From NCBI GenBank assembly GCA_947499635.1, contig CANMPD010000017.1, positions 22,417 through 86,416 of the forward strand: DNA of 64,000 nt, given 5' to 3'. The position numbers and the translations under genes are program-made. The notes beneath the pieces were generated by a model. The model saw only the letters and a program-made list of their open reading frames with translations, was not told the DNA's origin and searched no databases. Source of the stretch: an uncultured Paracoccaceae bacterium (lineage in GTDB: Bacteria > Pseudomonadota > Alphaproteobacteria > Rhodobacterales > Rhodobacteraceae). Numbering within the stretch: the first letter of the stretch is position 1; each line of letters opens with the position of its first letter. Positions 25,305 to 35,100 of this stretch are shown one piece after another.

Positions 25305-25313
25305 ATCAGGACC

Positions 25314-26564
25314 TCAATGTAGGTTTGGTTGGGCGCCAACGCCCTTTTCATCAATGACATAGCCGCGTGCAAACCGATCAAGACGATAAGCTGTTGCAGT
25401 GTCATGTGGAGTGTCCGTGGCAAGCAGATGAGCGAAAGTATACCCGGAGGCTGGCGTCGCTTTGAAGCCGCCATAGCACCAACCGGCATTGAGATAGAGG
25501 CCCTCAATCTCGGTGCGGTCAATTATGGGAGAGCCGTCCATCGACATATCCATAATTCCGCCCCAGCTTCGCAACAGACGCGCGCGTCCCAGCATTGGCA
25601 TCAATGCCATGCCGCCCTCGAGCACGTCTTCGATCACGGGTAAATTTCCGCGTTGTGCATAAGTGTTGTACCCGTCGATATCGCCGCCAAATACCAGCCC
25701 ACCTTTATCTGATTGGCTGACATAAAAATGTCCTGCACCAAAGGTGATCACACCGGGAATTATGGGCTTTAAGCCTTCTGATACAAAGGCCTGCAATACG
25801 TGGCTCTCAATGGGTAGGCGTATTCCAGCTTGGGCCATAACCCGACTGGAGGAGCCAGCGACGGCGACCCCTACTTTTTTTGCGCCAATATAGCCGCGGG
25901 TCGTTTCAACACCTTGGAGCTTGCCGGCTTGAATTCGAAACCCGGTCACTTCGCAATTTTGGATGAGATCCACGCCCAGACGGTCGGCCGCACGTGCATA
26001 GCCCCATGCGACACCATCGTGACGTGCGGTGCCAGCACGTTCTTGGCGCAACCCACCTTTAATTGGAAACCGTGCGTTGTCATAATTCAAAAACGGAGCG
26101 ATTTCGCGCAGTTCGTGCTGAGATAGCAATGTACCGCCAGCGCCAGACAGATGCATGGCGTTACCGCGACGACGATAGGCATCACGCTGCCCATCGGAAT
26201 GAAACAGGTTGATGATTGTCCGCTGAGATACCATTGAGTTGAAGTTCAGGTCTTGCTCTTGGTTCTCCCAGAGCTTCATCGAGAACTCATAAAAAGGCTG
26301 GTTGCCTGGTAGGAGATAATTCGATCGGATAATCGTTGTATTCCGGCCGATATTGCCCGAGCCCAGCCAACCCTTTTCCAGCACGGCAATCCGGGATTTT
26401 CCATAGGTTTTAGCCAAGTGATAGGCTGTTGCTAAACCATGCCCACCGCCACCAATGATGATAAAATCATATTGCGCTTGCGGCTCGGGATTGCGCCAGA
26501 GCGGCCCCCAGCCTTTGTGCCCAGTGAGAGCTTCTTTTACGACCCGAAAGCCCGAAAATGCCAT
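25314..26564 (-). CDS. soxB: Sarcosine oxidase beta subunit
   Basis: FAD-dependent catalytic subunit of 416 residues. The N-terminal dinucleotide motif IIIGGGGHGLATAYHLAK binds FAD; LEKGWLGSGNIGRNTTIIRSNY follows, and the C-terminal LNAGWCYGGFKATPASG block is diagnostic. This subunit oxidises sarcosine. The ATG at 26564 is chosen over 26576 because a GGAG site lies 6 bases upstream and the length matches the family. It is the first gene of soxBDAG and is divergent from a GlxA-type activator, with about 90 bases between starts. Confidence 0.95.
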   Translation of the reverse strand: MAFSGFRVVKEALTGHKGWGPLWRNPEPQAQYDFIIIGGGGHGLATAYHLAKTYGKSRIAVLEKGWLGSGNIGRNTTIIRSNYLLPGNQPFYEFSMKLWENQEQDLNFNSMVSQRTIINLFHSDGQRDAYRRRGNAMHLSGAGGTLLSQHELREIAPFLNYDNARFPIKGGLRQERAGTARHDGVAWGYARAADRLGVDLIQNCEVTGFRIQAGKLQGVETTRGYIGAKKVGVAVAGSSSRVMAQAGIRLPIESHVLQAFVSEGLKPIIPGVITFGAGHFYVSQSDKGGLVFGGDIDGYNTYAQRGNLPVIEDVLEGGMALMPMLGRARLLRSWGGIMDMSMDGSPIIDRTEIEGLYLNAGWCYGGFKATPASGYTFAHLLATDTPHDTATAYRLDRFARGYVIDEKGVGAQPNLH

Positions 26565-26656
26565 GATGCACTCCATCCAAACTTGTGTTCAGAGTAGCAT
26601 TGGATTTATACGCTGTATTTATATTTAGGGACGTAATTTTTATTAAAAAGGACATT

Positions 26657-27631
26657 TTGTTGAGGAAGCGGATCGGGTTTTACCTTATCGACGGATATGC
26701 ACTGATGAGTACAGCCGCCGCGATGGAACCTTTACGTGCTGCTAATTTGTTTTCTCCCACTCGGTTGTACGACATTGTTCCCCTCTCCGCGAACGGAGGA
26801 CCCGTGCGGTCCAGCTTGACTGGCTTTTTGGAAACCGAGGCAATTGCGACTCAAAAGCAACCGTTTGACCTAGTGTTTGTCGTTGCGGGCGGGGATCCTT
26901 TGAAACATCGCGACACACAATTGGATACATGGTTGCGACAGGTGGATGCACAGGGTGTGTCGCTTGGTGGGATATCGGGCGGAGCTGTGATCCTCGCACG
27001 GGCAGGTTTGATGAACCGGAGACGATTTACCGTTCATTGGCATCATTTGGATGCATTGCGTGCATTGGATGCAACTTATTTGGTTGAACGCCGGATTTTC
27101 GTAATTGATCGGGATCGCTTTACGTGTGCGGGCGGAACAGCCCCATTGGATATGATGTTTGCACTCATTTCGGCGGACCATGGCAGCAGCTTTGCACGTA
27201 AAATTGCGGATTGGTTTATTCAAACCGAGATCCGACAGGCAACTGCACCACAACAGGCAAGTATCGAGGCGCGTTACGGTTCATTGCCAACCTCTGTTGC
27301 GGATGCCATTGATTTAATGGAGAGCCACATTGCTGACCCGTTGGACTTACAGCAAGTAGCGGATTTGGTGGGATTGTCTCAGCGACAATTACAGAGGCAA
27401 TTTACCAAAGCCTTAGGGCAATCTGTGATGCAACACTATAGGTGCGTCCGGCTAGCACTCGCACGTGAATTATTGAGCCGCACTCATTTGTCACACAGTG
27501 AAATCGCGCACATGACAGGTTTTAATACGCAAGCCACGTTTTCAACGACGTTCACGAAAATCTTTGGGGCCCCGCCCAAATCTATTCGACAGGGGGGAAC
27601 AAAGCCTAGCGAGAAGGGGAAAGGTGAATAA
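26657..27631 (+). CDS. GlxA/GbdR-type AraC-family transcriptional regulator
   Basis: About 325 residues: an N-terminal DJ-1/PfpI-like domain (FYLIDGYALMSTAAAMEPLRAAN; GGISGGAVILARAG) and a C-terminal AraC domain with two helix-turn-helix motifs (LQQVADLVGLSQRQLQRQF and SEIAHMTGFNTQATFSTTF). GbdR and SouR, which activate glycine betaine and sarcosine catabolism in pseudomonads, share this architecture. It is divergent from soxBDAG, so regulation of sarcosine oxidase is strongly suggested. Adjacent TTG codons at 26657 and 26660 follow an AAAAGGAC site and give the family length; a GTG at 26585 would add 24 unusual residues. Its 3' end overlaps the convergent ynjD-like gene by 26 bases. Confidence 0.85.
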   Translation: MLRKRIGFYLIDGYALMSTAAAMEPLRAANLFSPTRLYDIVPLSANGGPVRSSLTGFLETEAIATQKQPFDLVFVVAGGDPLKHRDTQLDTWLRQVDAQGVSLGGISGGAVILARAGLMNRRRFTVHWHHLDALRALDATYLVERRIFVIDRDRFTCAGGTAPLDMMFALISADHGSSFARKIADWFIQTEIRQATAPQQASIEARYGSLPTSVADAIDLMESHIADPLDLQQVADLVGLSQRQLQRQFTKALGQSVMQHYRCVRLALARELLSRTHLSHSEIAHMTGFNTQATFSTTFTKIFGAPPKSIRQGGTKPSEKGKGE

Positions 27632-28247
27632 CCTCTCCTGCAGCTGCATCCGTGTCTGCGATGTCATGGGTCACGAGAACGACAGGTAATCCGGCATCTC
27701 GAGCACGTGAAAAAACTAAATCCCGCATCCGGTGGCGTAAATCGCTATCCAAGCGAGAAAAGGGTTCATCCAGTAACAAAGCTTCTGGGTTTGACAAGAG
27801 CATACGCATCAGAGCCACACGCGCCCGTTGGCCGCCAGATAGTGTCGCAGGGTCGCGGTCTTCAAAACCAGCGAGATCAATCTCCTCAAGTGCTTCACAG
27901 ACGTGGTCGCGTCTATCTCTGGCGTCACAATGCAGACCAAAAGCAAGGTTTTCGCCCACGGACATGTGCGGGAACAGTAAGTGATCTTGGAACAGGATCC
28001 CCACGCGGCGGTTTTGCGGAGGGACTTGGTTCAGGCATCGGCCATTGAGCTCAATCGTGCCACGCTGTGTAAAGGCTGGCGGCAATGTTCCCGTGATGGC
28101 CGATAGCAAAGTGGATTTGCCCACGCCAGATGGCCCCATGAGGGATAAGACCTGGCCTGGGGCAATCTGGTGGGTGAGTGCAATCAGCGGACGCCCATCG
28201 CGATGGGTTAATGTCAGCGCGTCAAAACATAGACCTGTGTCAGCCAT
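27606..28247 (-). CDS. ABC transporter ATP-binding protein (YnjD-like)
   Basis: ATPase of 213 residues with Walker A GPSGVGKST (38-46), a Q-loop (LFQDHLL), signature LSGGQRARVALMR, Walker B ALLLDEPFS and the H-loop LVTHDIADT. It resembles YnjD and ThiQ in size and motifs. It starts within the last 8 bases of the permease gene and completes a ynjB-ynjC-ynjD-type operon. The substrate is unknown; thiamine-like compounds are a guess from distant family resemblance. It converges with the GlxA-type regulator gene over 26 bases. Confidence 0.87.
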   Translation of the reverse strand: MADTGLCFDALTLTHRDGRPLIALTHQIAPGQVLSLMGPSGVGKSTLLSAITGTLPPAFTQRGTIELNGRCLNQVPPQNRRVGILFQDHLLFPHMSVGENLAFGLHCDARDRRDHVCEALEEIDLAGFEDRDPATLSGGQRARVALMRMLLSNPEALLLDEPFSRLDSDLRHRMRDLVFSRARDAGLPVVLVTHDIADTDAAAGEVIHLSPSR

Positions 28248-29979
28248 GCAAAACCCCTTTGCGATTGCGATAGATGAGTGGCGGCAGGATTAAGGTGAGT
28301 AGAAACGGTCCCCATGCGGCTGCGGTCAAAGCCAATGCCCATGCCCCAGTTGCACGCCGATCTCCGCCGGATGCCAGGGCCAGCGCTTCGGTTGTTAATG
28401 TAGAGACTCGGCCACCCGAGGCCAAAAGTGTCGGTAGATATTGTCCAACCGAGACGGCCATGCCCACAGCAAAAGCCGTGAGAAGAGATCTTAGTAACAT
28501 CGGCAGGCGTATGCGCCACAAAATACGGTCTGAGCTGATACCGAGTGTCCAGCCAATTGTGGCATAACGTTTGTCCCATGCACGATAAGGGCCCGATAAG
28601 GCGAGATAGACGTAGGGTAGAACAAAGACTAAGTGGCTAATCACAACAGGGATGAACCCACTGTTGAAACCACCGCGGAGTAGCAGAATTTGTAGCCCGG
28701 GCAGAAACGTAATCTGAGGCAATAGTAGAGGCATATATAAAATAATTTGTCCCCCAAGTCCCATAGGGCGTCCAGAGCGGTGTTCTGACTCGAGACAGCC
28801 AATTGTCAAAGCTATCGCACTCAGGGCTACGATCGATGCCAATGTAAGTGTGAGCGTTGATACATCTAAAATATCGGCTCCATGGCGGCTCCATGTATTG
28901 AGGTTTAAAGTCTGGGGCCAGGCATCTGGAAAGCGCCAGCGCCCGGCGATAGACCAAAGCGCGTGAGAGAGTAGGCCACCAAAAATGGACAAAGCGGCAA
29001 GTCCAGCACAGCCTAATCCGACAAAGCGTAAGGTGGTATCTAAAGCACCAGAACTGCGTGTTCCACGCCACAACATCTTGCGACCTACCCAAGCAGCTCC
29101 TCGCTCTCCGAGGCGCCATACGCCAAGGGTGAAAATGACAAGAACAAGTTGTATCAATGCCAATACGGCAGCAGGTGCACGTTGGCTAAGTTCGGCGTCA
29201 GACATACCTTGCAAAATACGCACAGCCAGAGTTGGTGGCGTGTTGGGGCCAAGCACGAGCGCGACATCAACATTGGACATTCCATAGGCCAATACCGCGT
29301 AGATGGGGAGGCGAATTTGGGAGTATAGCCCGGGCAAGATAGTCCATATCCAACCTCGTACACGCCCATATCCTAAGGCTTGCGTGACGCGGAGCGTCTC
29401 GGCGGGGCGTGCTTGTGGTAGGGCTGCGAGTAGCATTAGCAGGATAAAGGGCAATTCCTTAGCTGCGAGACCAAGCGTGAGAGCCCAGCCGCCCGGGTCT
29501 TGAATAATCAATAGATCGGGTGGGCGCACCCAGCCAGTCCCCCAGGGAGAGATTACACGGGCAAGCCATCCGGATGGAGCAATCAAAAACATCAACCCCA
29601 AGGCTGCTGCAGCGTGAGGGACAGATAAAAGCGGGGATAAAAGTTGCTCGGCGCGGGCTGCCCAACGTGTGCCATACCATCCCGAGACAAGTAGAATAGC
29701 GAAACCAAGCGCGGCCAAGGTAGACAAGAGACCCGTCTTTATCGAGAGCCACACAGAGGTTCGTAAACCGGGTGTCTCAAGAGCCATGTCAAAAGGCAGG
29801 CGTGTCAGGTCATTATTTCCGTCAGGTCGCAATAACCCCACAGCAGGAAGAAGCGTGCCTAAGAGGCCTGCAATGATAGGACCCAACAAAATTGCGAGCG
29901 TAAGAAATGGGGCCGCAGAAATTGCAGCCCCTAAAACGGATCTTGTCCGTGTATTTTGATATGCAGATTTAGTGACCAA
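28240..29979 (-). CDS. ABC transporter permease (YnjC-like, two fused permease domains)
   Basis: A 579-residue permease with about twelve hydrophobic segments arranged as two fused BPD_transp_1 domains. EAA-like loops are visible near 200-225 (TLRVTQALGYGRVRGWIWTI) and near 480-505. This double-permease form is typical of YnjC, ThiP and FbpB-like importers. It starts within the last 11 bases of the binding-protein gene and ends over the ATPase start by 8 bases. The fusion is a family trait. Confidence 0.87.
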   Translation of the reverse strand: MVTKSAYQNTRTRSVLGAAISAAPFLTLAILLGPIIAGLLGTLLPAVGLLRPDGNNDLTRLPFDMALETPGLRTSVWLSIKTGLLSTLAALGFAILLVSGWYGTRWAARAEQLLSPLLSVPHAAAALGLMFLIAPSGWLARVISPWGTGWVRPPDLLIIQDPGGWALTLGLAAKELPFILLMLLAALPQARPAETLRVTQALGYGRVRGWIWTILPGLYSQIRLPIYAVLAYGMSNVDVALVLGPNTPPTLAVRILQGMSDAELSQRAPAAVLALIQLVLVIFTLGVWRLGERGAAWVGRKMLWRGTRSSGALDTTLRFVGLGCAGLAALSIFGGLLSHALWSIAGRWRFPDAWPQTLNLNTWSRHGADILDVSTLTLTLASIVALSAIALTIGCLESEHRSGRPMGLGGQIILYMPLLLPQITFLPGLQILLLRGGFNSGFIPVVISHLVFVLPYVYLALSGPYRAWDKRYATIGWTLGISSDRILWRIRLPMLLRSLLTAFAVGMAVSVGQYLPTLLASGGRVSTLTTEALALASGGDRRATGAWALALTAAAWGPFLLTLILPPLIYRNRKGVLHG

Positions 29980-31168
29980 CGCCGTATCGCTCGCTCCAGT
30001 CCGCTTCTATTCGGGTCATCCATGAAGAATGCGGTTCAGGCAGGGCATTACCCAATTCTTGCGGCGACAAAGTAGCGATCCCCAATTCGAGTGCGTCAAA
30101 TGCGTCGCGATGTGCCTCGGGTAAGGTGGTTACATCCAGTACGGTTCCATAGCCCAGAATATCTGGCGTCTGGGCACGTAGTTGGGCTTCAGGGCTGAGT
30201 AGCATATTTGCGACTACCATTGCTCCGGCTTTGGCTGATGCGTTGTATGGGATCGCGACAAAGCTTGCATTTCCTAGGGTACCTGCGTCCAGCACATAGG
30301 TGCGCGCGGTTTCAGGCAGTTGATCGTTGGCGATGGCGGCGGTTGCCTCACCCGGAGAAAAGGAGATTGCAAGGTCAACTTCGCCATCATTGATTAGCTG
30401 TAACTGACGTGGTCCGCTTTGTGGATAGGCGCGACCTTGTCTCCATAACGTGGGTGTTAACTCAGCGAGCCAATCCCAAAGAGGTGCGGTGATCTCGGCA
30501 TAGTTTTCACCTGCGGGTGCTTGTAAGGCAGCTGGGTCTGATGCCAATTCGATCAGCATTTGTTTCAAAAAGGTTCCACCAAGGAAATCTGGCGGCTGTG
30601 GGAATGTAAAGCGGCCGGGATTGGCTATGGACCATTCCAGTAAAGCCTGGGCTGATTTGGGGGGGGTGGGCAAGGTTTCACTATCATGAATAAATACGAC
30701 TTGCGCCATAGCCCACGGACTTTCGTAGCCCTGTGTCGGAACTGTGAAATCTGTGGTGACCGTTTTACCGGTTACGTCGACATATTGCCAGTTGGGTAGG
30801 TCCTCTGCAAAGGGGCCAAATAAAAGGTTCGCGTCTTTCATTGCAGCAAAATTGGCACCGTTGATCCAAATCATGTCAACTGCGCCGCCTTGGTCTGTGC
30901 CAGCGGCTTTTTCTGCGACCACACGGCCAACTGCATCTGCGGTATCGGTCAATTTCACATGTTCGAGCGTGACGCCATAGTCTTGTAAAACACGATCCCC
31001 AATCCATGAAATAAAATCGTTTGTTGCAGTCGCACCGCCCCAGGCGTTCCAGTAAACTGTCTGTCCGTTTGCTTCATCCAGAACAGATTGCCAATCTTTA
31101 GGGTTGGGTTCTGCTGAGATGGGGGATGCAAGCGTCAATGCCGCTGCGATAGCCATAATATATTTCAT
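29969..31168 (-). CDS. ABC transporter substrate-binding protein (YnjB-like)
   Basis: Periplasmic binding protein of 399 residues with a signal peptide (about residues 1-19, SAEP). It belongs to the YnjB family (COG4134): TVYWNAWGGATATNDFISWIGDRV, DMIWINGANFAAMKDANLLFGPF, and a C-terminal LPEPHSSWMTRIEADWSERYG. The ligand is unknown. A strong AGGAGGG ribosome site lies 7 bases upstream. It is the first gene of the ynjBCD-like operon. A LacI-family-like palindrome lies about 125 bases upstream of the start. Confidence 0.88.
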   Translation of the reverse strand: MKYIMAIAAALTLASPISAEPNPKDWQSVLDEANGQTVYWNAWGGATATNDFISWIGDRVLQDYGVTLEHVKLTDTADAVGRVVAEKAAGTDQGGAVDMIWINGANFAAMKDANLLFGPFAEDLPNWQYVDVTGKTVTTDFTVPTQGYESPWAMAQVVFIHDSETLPTPPKSAQALLEWSIANPGRFTFPQPPDFLGGTFLKQMLIELASDPAALQAPAGENYAEITAPLWDWLAELTPTLWRQGRAYPQSGPRQLQLINDGEVDLAISFSPGEATAAIANDQLPETARTYVLDAGTLGNASFVAIPYNASAKAGAMVVANMLLSPEAQLRAQTPDILGYGTVLDVTTLPEAHRDAFDALELGIATLSPQELGNALPEPHSSWMTRIEADWSERYGVGH

Positions 31169-31690
31169 TTAAGAACCCTCCTGTTCAGGAATAGACGCTA
31201 CTGATTTACCCTAAAGAATATCGCAGTAAAAGTTGCGGATGGATAGCTGTCACTTGGTATGGCTGGCAACCGATCCCACGAGACTGTGATGAAACGTTTC
31301 ACTGTCCTTCTTGAGGATACTGTATACGATCAACATCTCAGATCTATATCAGATGCGATGTGACAGTCTTATTGAGACTCAGGAGTTGTGGCTGGGTTTG
31401 AGCCATATTGTTCAGGGGTAGTCGCGGAGCTACTTGAATTTTAGTAATATTCACGAATTTGGAAAGTAATCTTGCGAATGAAAACAAGATGTGGATCCTA
31501 AAGTAGCAATTTATAAAGGTTTCTATTTTTTGAAATTCAACTCTAAGGTTGATTGATTAATTGATTAAATGTATTGTTAGATTAAAATTGCATGCATGAG
31601 AGCGGCTTGTTAACCTTCTTGGAGGCTGGTTGGGTGGAGTTGCGAATAATTATTTGATTTTTATATCTAATTCAGGAAGGGGCCTTTTGT
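31169..31690. other. Intergenic region between ynjB-like and response regulator genes
   Basis: About 520 bases without a convincing gene, between divergent transcription units. It holds a perfect 12-bp palindrome at 31290-31301 and a TTGATTGATTAATTGATTAA tract near 31553. The right half is AT-rich and probably carries the promoter of the signalling block. No THI-box or other riboswitch was recognised before ynjB. Confidence 0.5.
31290..31301. promoter_or_regulatory. LacI-family-like operator palindrome TGAAACGTTTCA
   Basis: A perfect 12-bp palindrome with the central AACGTT common to many LacI/GalR-family operators. It lies about 125 bases upstream of the ynjB-like start. No LacI-family gene is in the window. 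Confidence 0.45.
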
Positions 31691-32080
31691 TTGGATAATC
31701 CACGCAAAATTTTATTGGTCGAGAATGATGAATTTACTTGCTATATGATGAAGGAAATCATCAGTACGCTCGGCGTTGAAGTCGAGGTTGCTAAGGATGG
31801 TCAACAAGGTGTTGATCTTTTAGCGGAACGACCTGCCGAATTCGGATTAGTTTTGATGGATCTTCATATGCCAGTTGTCTCTGGTATAGAGGCAACACGC
31901 CAAATACGCTCGGCATCCGCTAACCCATCACGTGATGTGCCAATCGTGGCGATTACTGCCGACGTAACCTATCATGATGATGCGGTTATTAAGCGATTGG
32001 GTATGGATGGTTATGCTTCGAAACCTGTGACACCTGGGCAGTTATTAAAACTCATCGACACATTTTGTGTTGCTGCCTAA
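31691..32080 (+). CDS. Single-domain response regulator (receiver only)
   Basis: A 129-residue stand-alone receiver domain with the acidic pocket at residues 11-13 (END), phospho-acceptor Asp57 in LVLMDLHMP, a Thr in AITADVT and Lys in YASKPVT. There is no output domain, so it passes phosphate or binds a partner. The start is TTG at 31691, about 10 bases after GGAAGGGG. It lies 70 bases before the CheB-CheR hybrid and reads the same way, so it probably belongs to that signalling operon, with the histidine kinase downstream as a likely phosphodonor. Confidence 0.85.
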   Translation: MDNPRKILLVENDEFTCYMMKEIISTLGVEVEVAKDGQQGVDLLAERPAEFGLVLMDLHMPVVSGIEATRQIRSASANPSRDVPIVAITADVTYHDDAVIKRLGMDGYASKPVTPGQLLKLIDTFCVAA

Positions 32081-32150
32081 GCGCCACTGTAATGCGAATT
32101 GTTAAATTAGTACTTTTAGTAATCAGTTGTGCTTTCGAGCCGAGGGTAGC

Positions 32151-35100
32151 ATGGAAGATCAAGTAAATTCTGAGATTGTGGAGCCAGCTACAAGTTCTAC
32201 TCTTCCCTCTCCATTTCGCGTTGTTGGTATTGGTTCTTCGGCTGGGGGATTAGAAGCGCTGTCGTTGTTGGTCCAGCATTTACCAGTCAAGGCTGATGCA
32301 ATTTATGTGATTGCACAGCATATGTCGCCGACCCATAAAAGCGTTTTGACAGCATTATTGTCCCGTGAAACTGGTCTGCCAGTGGTCGAACTTGAACCGG
32401 AAGTGACGCCGGTCGTTGGTACGATCTATGTCACGCCGCCGAATTCGGATGTTATTTATGAAGGCGGCAAGCTGAGGTTGAGGATCCCGAATGGTCACAG
32501 CGCCAGTCCAAAACCATCCGCTGATCGTCTGTTCAAGAGTTTGGCGGAGCAGTGTGGAGAGAACTGTGTTGGTATTGTGCTGTCTGGTACAGGAAGTGAT
32601 GGCAGCTATGGCGTGCAGTCTATCCGCGAAGCAGGGGGGATAACTATCGCGCAGGAGCCTGCAACCGCAAAATACGACGTTATGCCCAGTTCAGCGATCG
32701 AAACCGGATGTGTCGATTTGACAATGCCACCGGAAATGATTGGCCAACATTTCGAAAAAATCTTAGCGCAACCTCGGGATCTTCGGGCTGCACAACCGAT
32801 GCTGGATGAGACGAATAAATTAAATGATTTATTTGCTATCCTGCAGGCACGAACACAAATTGATTTCGCGGATTATAAAGAAAATACATTAAACCGGCGC
32901 CTCGCGCGTCGCATGAACGCCCTTGGGATTGGTTCCTACGATGATTATGTTGACCATTGTCGGTCAAATATCGAAGAAGTGGATGCTCTACACCGTGATT
33001 TATTGATTTCAGTCACGCGGTTCTTCCGGGATCCAGAACAATTCCGACAATTACATATCAATCTAGAGCGTCAGTTCGCATCTCGTCCATCGGGCCCGAT
33101 CCGTATTTGGGTGGCTGGGTGTGCCACGGGCGAGGAAGCTTACTCGATTGCGATTTTGGTCGCTGAATGTCTTGGTGGCATTTCAGCTTTAACCAAAAAT
33201 AAGGTGCAGATTTTCGCAACAGATATTGATCAAAGTGCGATCGAAGTTGCACGACGTGGGTTGTACCCGTTGGCCGCCGCACAGGATATTCCACCGCATT
33301 ATTTAAAAGAATATTTTACGGTTGGTGACAATGAGATCGGGGTTCGTCAAGAGTTGCGTAATGTTACGCTCTTCTCACGTCACAATGTTTTCCAAGATCC
33401 ACCGTTTATTAATGTCGACCTCGTCACGATCCGTAATGTATTGATTTACTTTAATCTTGCATTGCAAGAACGTGTTTTGACACGGTTACATTACTCTATG
33501 GCCAGTGGCGGGTTATTGTTTCTGGGAACATCGGAAACTGTCGGAGAAATGCGTGTCTTTTTTGAAGCAAAAGGCAACGCCGATAAGATTTTTGGGAAAC
33601 GTCGCGGTATATCCGGAGAGGTTTCGATACCGACGTCACGCGCATCCTATGCTGTGGAACGTAGGAATGCGCCGCATCGAAGTTATAACTCTCAAAGCAA
33701 TGGTGGCGACACGTCGACCGAAGAGATGTCACTTGCAAAAGCGGTTGCGCCCAATGGTATGATTTGTACGAGAACTGGTGAAATTATCGAAGTTCTTGGC
33801 AATATTAGCACTTACAGTGAAATCCGCGCTGGGATTTCCACGTCGTTGAATGTGAAGATGCTGATGGATCCTCTACGCACAGAAGCCGCGAGTCTCATAG
33901 CTGTAGCGATGCGCAACGGTGAACGCCGCGACGGGAGATGGCATGATCTTGACCTCCCAACGGGAAACCGCATTCAACTCCAAGCCTTCCCTTTTGTGAG
34001 TCGTGAAGGTGGGGAATTACAGTGTCTTATCAGTATTAATAGCGTCTTCGAAGAGACACGGAATGTTAATCTGGAAACCATCTCTGATGTCGATCAACGT
34101 GCTTATATGGAGCGCATGGAGTTAGAAATTAAGTCTACACAAGAAGCGTTACAGCAAACCATTGAAGAGCTTCAAACGGCCAATGAAGAACTGCAATCTG
34201 CAAACGAAGAGCTTCAATCGACAAACGAGGAATTTCAGGCAACCAACGAAGAGCTGGAAACCTCAAATGAAGAGTTGCAGTCAACAAATGAAGAATTACT
34301 GACCGTCAATGAGGAATTACAGATTAGCGCTGCAGAACGCCAGGCTCTTGCATCTGAGCTTGAGGCGACAATGGTGTCCTCTCCGTATGTTGTTGCTCTG
34401 GTAGATCAAGCTCTTATTATTCGGCGTCTTTCGCGCACTGCTTTAGAGTTTTTTGAACTAAAAGAACTCCCTCCTTCTGGGATCCATCTTAGCCAATGCG
34501 ATTTGCCATTGGGTTTTCCTGCACTTGCGCCTGTCGCGAATTCTGTGCTGCGGATGCAAGAAGAACGGCGGATTCCTGTATTGTCTGATGGGCAATATTA
34601 CACGTTGATCCTGTCACCTGTTCTAGATGTACATCAGAAACTTATCGGAATCGCGATAACCGTGACGCGGTTCGATAATGAACCCCTCAATGATATACTT
34701 TCGATGGCTGGGCAGATTTCGAGTGTCGGGTACTGGACACATAATCTGGCTACGAACGAAGACCACTTCTCGCCTGCAGCCTATAATGTTTTTGGTGTTG
34801 ACGCTAACAGTACAGAACTGACCTTCAACAAAGTCATGGAGCGCATTCATCCCGAAGACCGAGAAGAGATGAATACCAAGCTATATGATCTAGAGCGCGA
34901 TGGCGGCTCGTTTGAATTTAAGATGCGTTTCTTTGATGACTTTGGGATTGCGCGACGCATTACGGGGAAAATTCTTACTCTTCAAGATACGCAAGGAGAG
35001 TCTATGCAACTTGTCGGGTCGTGTTGGGATAAGGTCAAGCAAGACGAACGGGAGATGTTGCTTGATAGTTCCAAGAATGTTCTGGATCAGCTGGAGGTTG

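Noticed and set aside
31169..31260. A thiamine riboswitch ahead of the ynjB-like gene
   Set aside because: The conserved THI-box segments (CUGAGA and ACCUGAUCUGG types) were not found in the leader.
34165..34335. Short regular repeats considered as a CRISPR array or minisatellite
   Set aside because: The repeats are 21-bp, contiguous without unique spacers, and encode heptads in frame with the hybrid protein.
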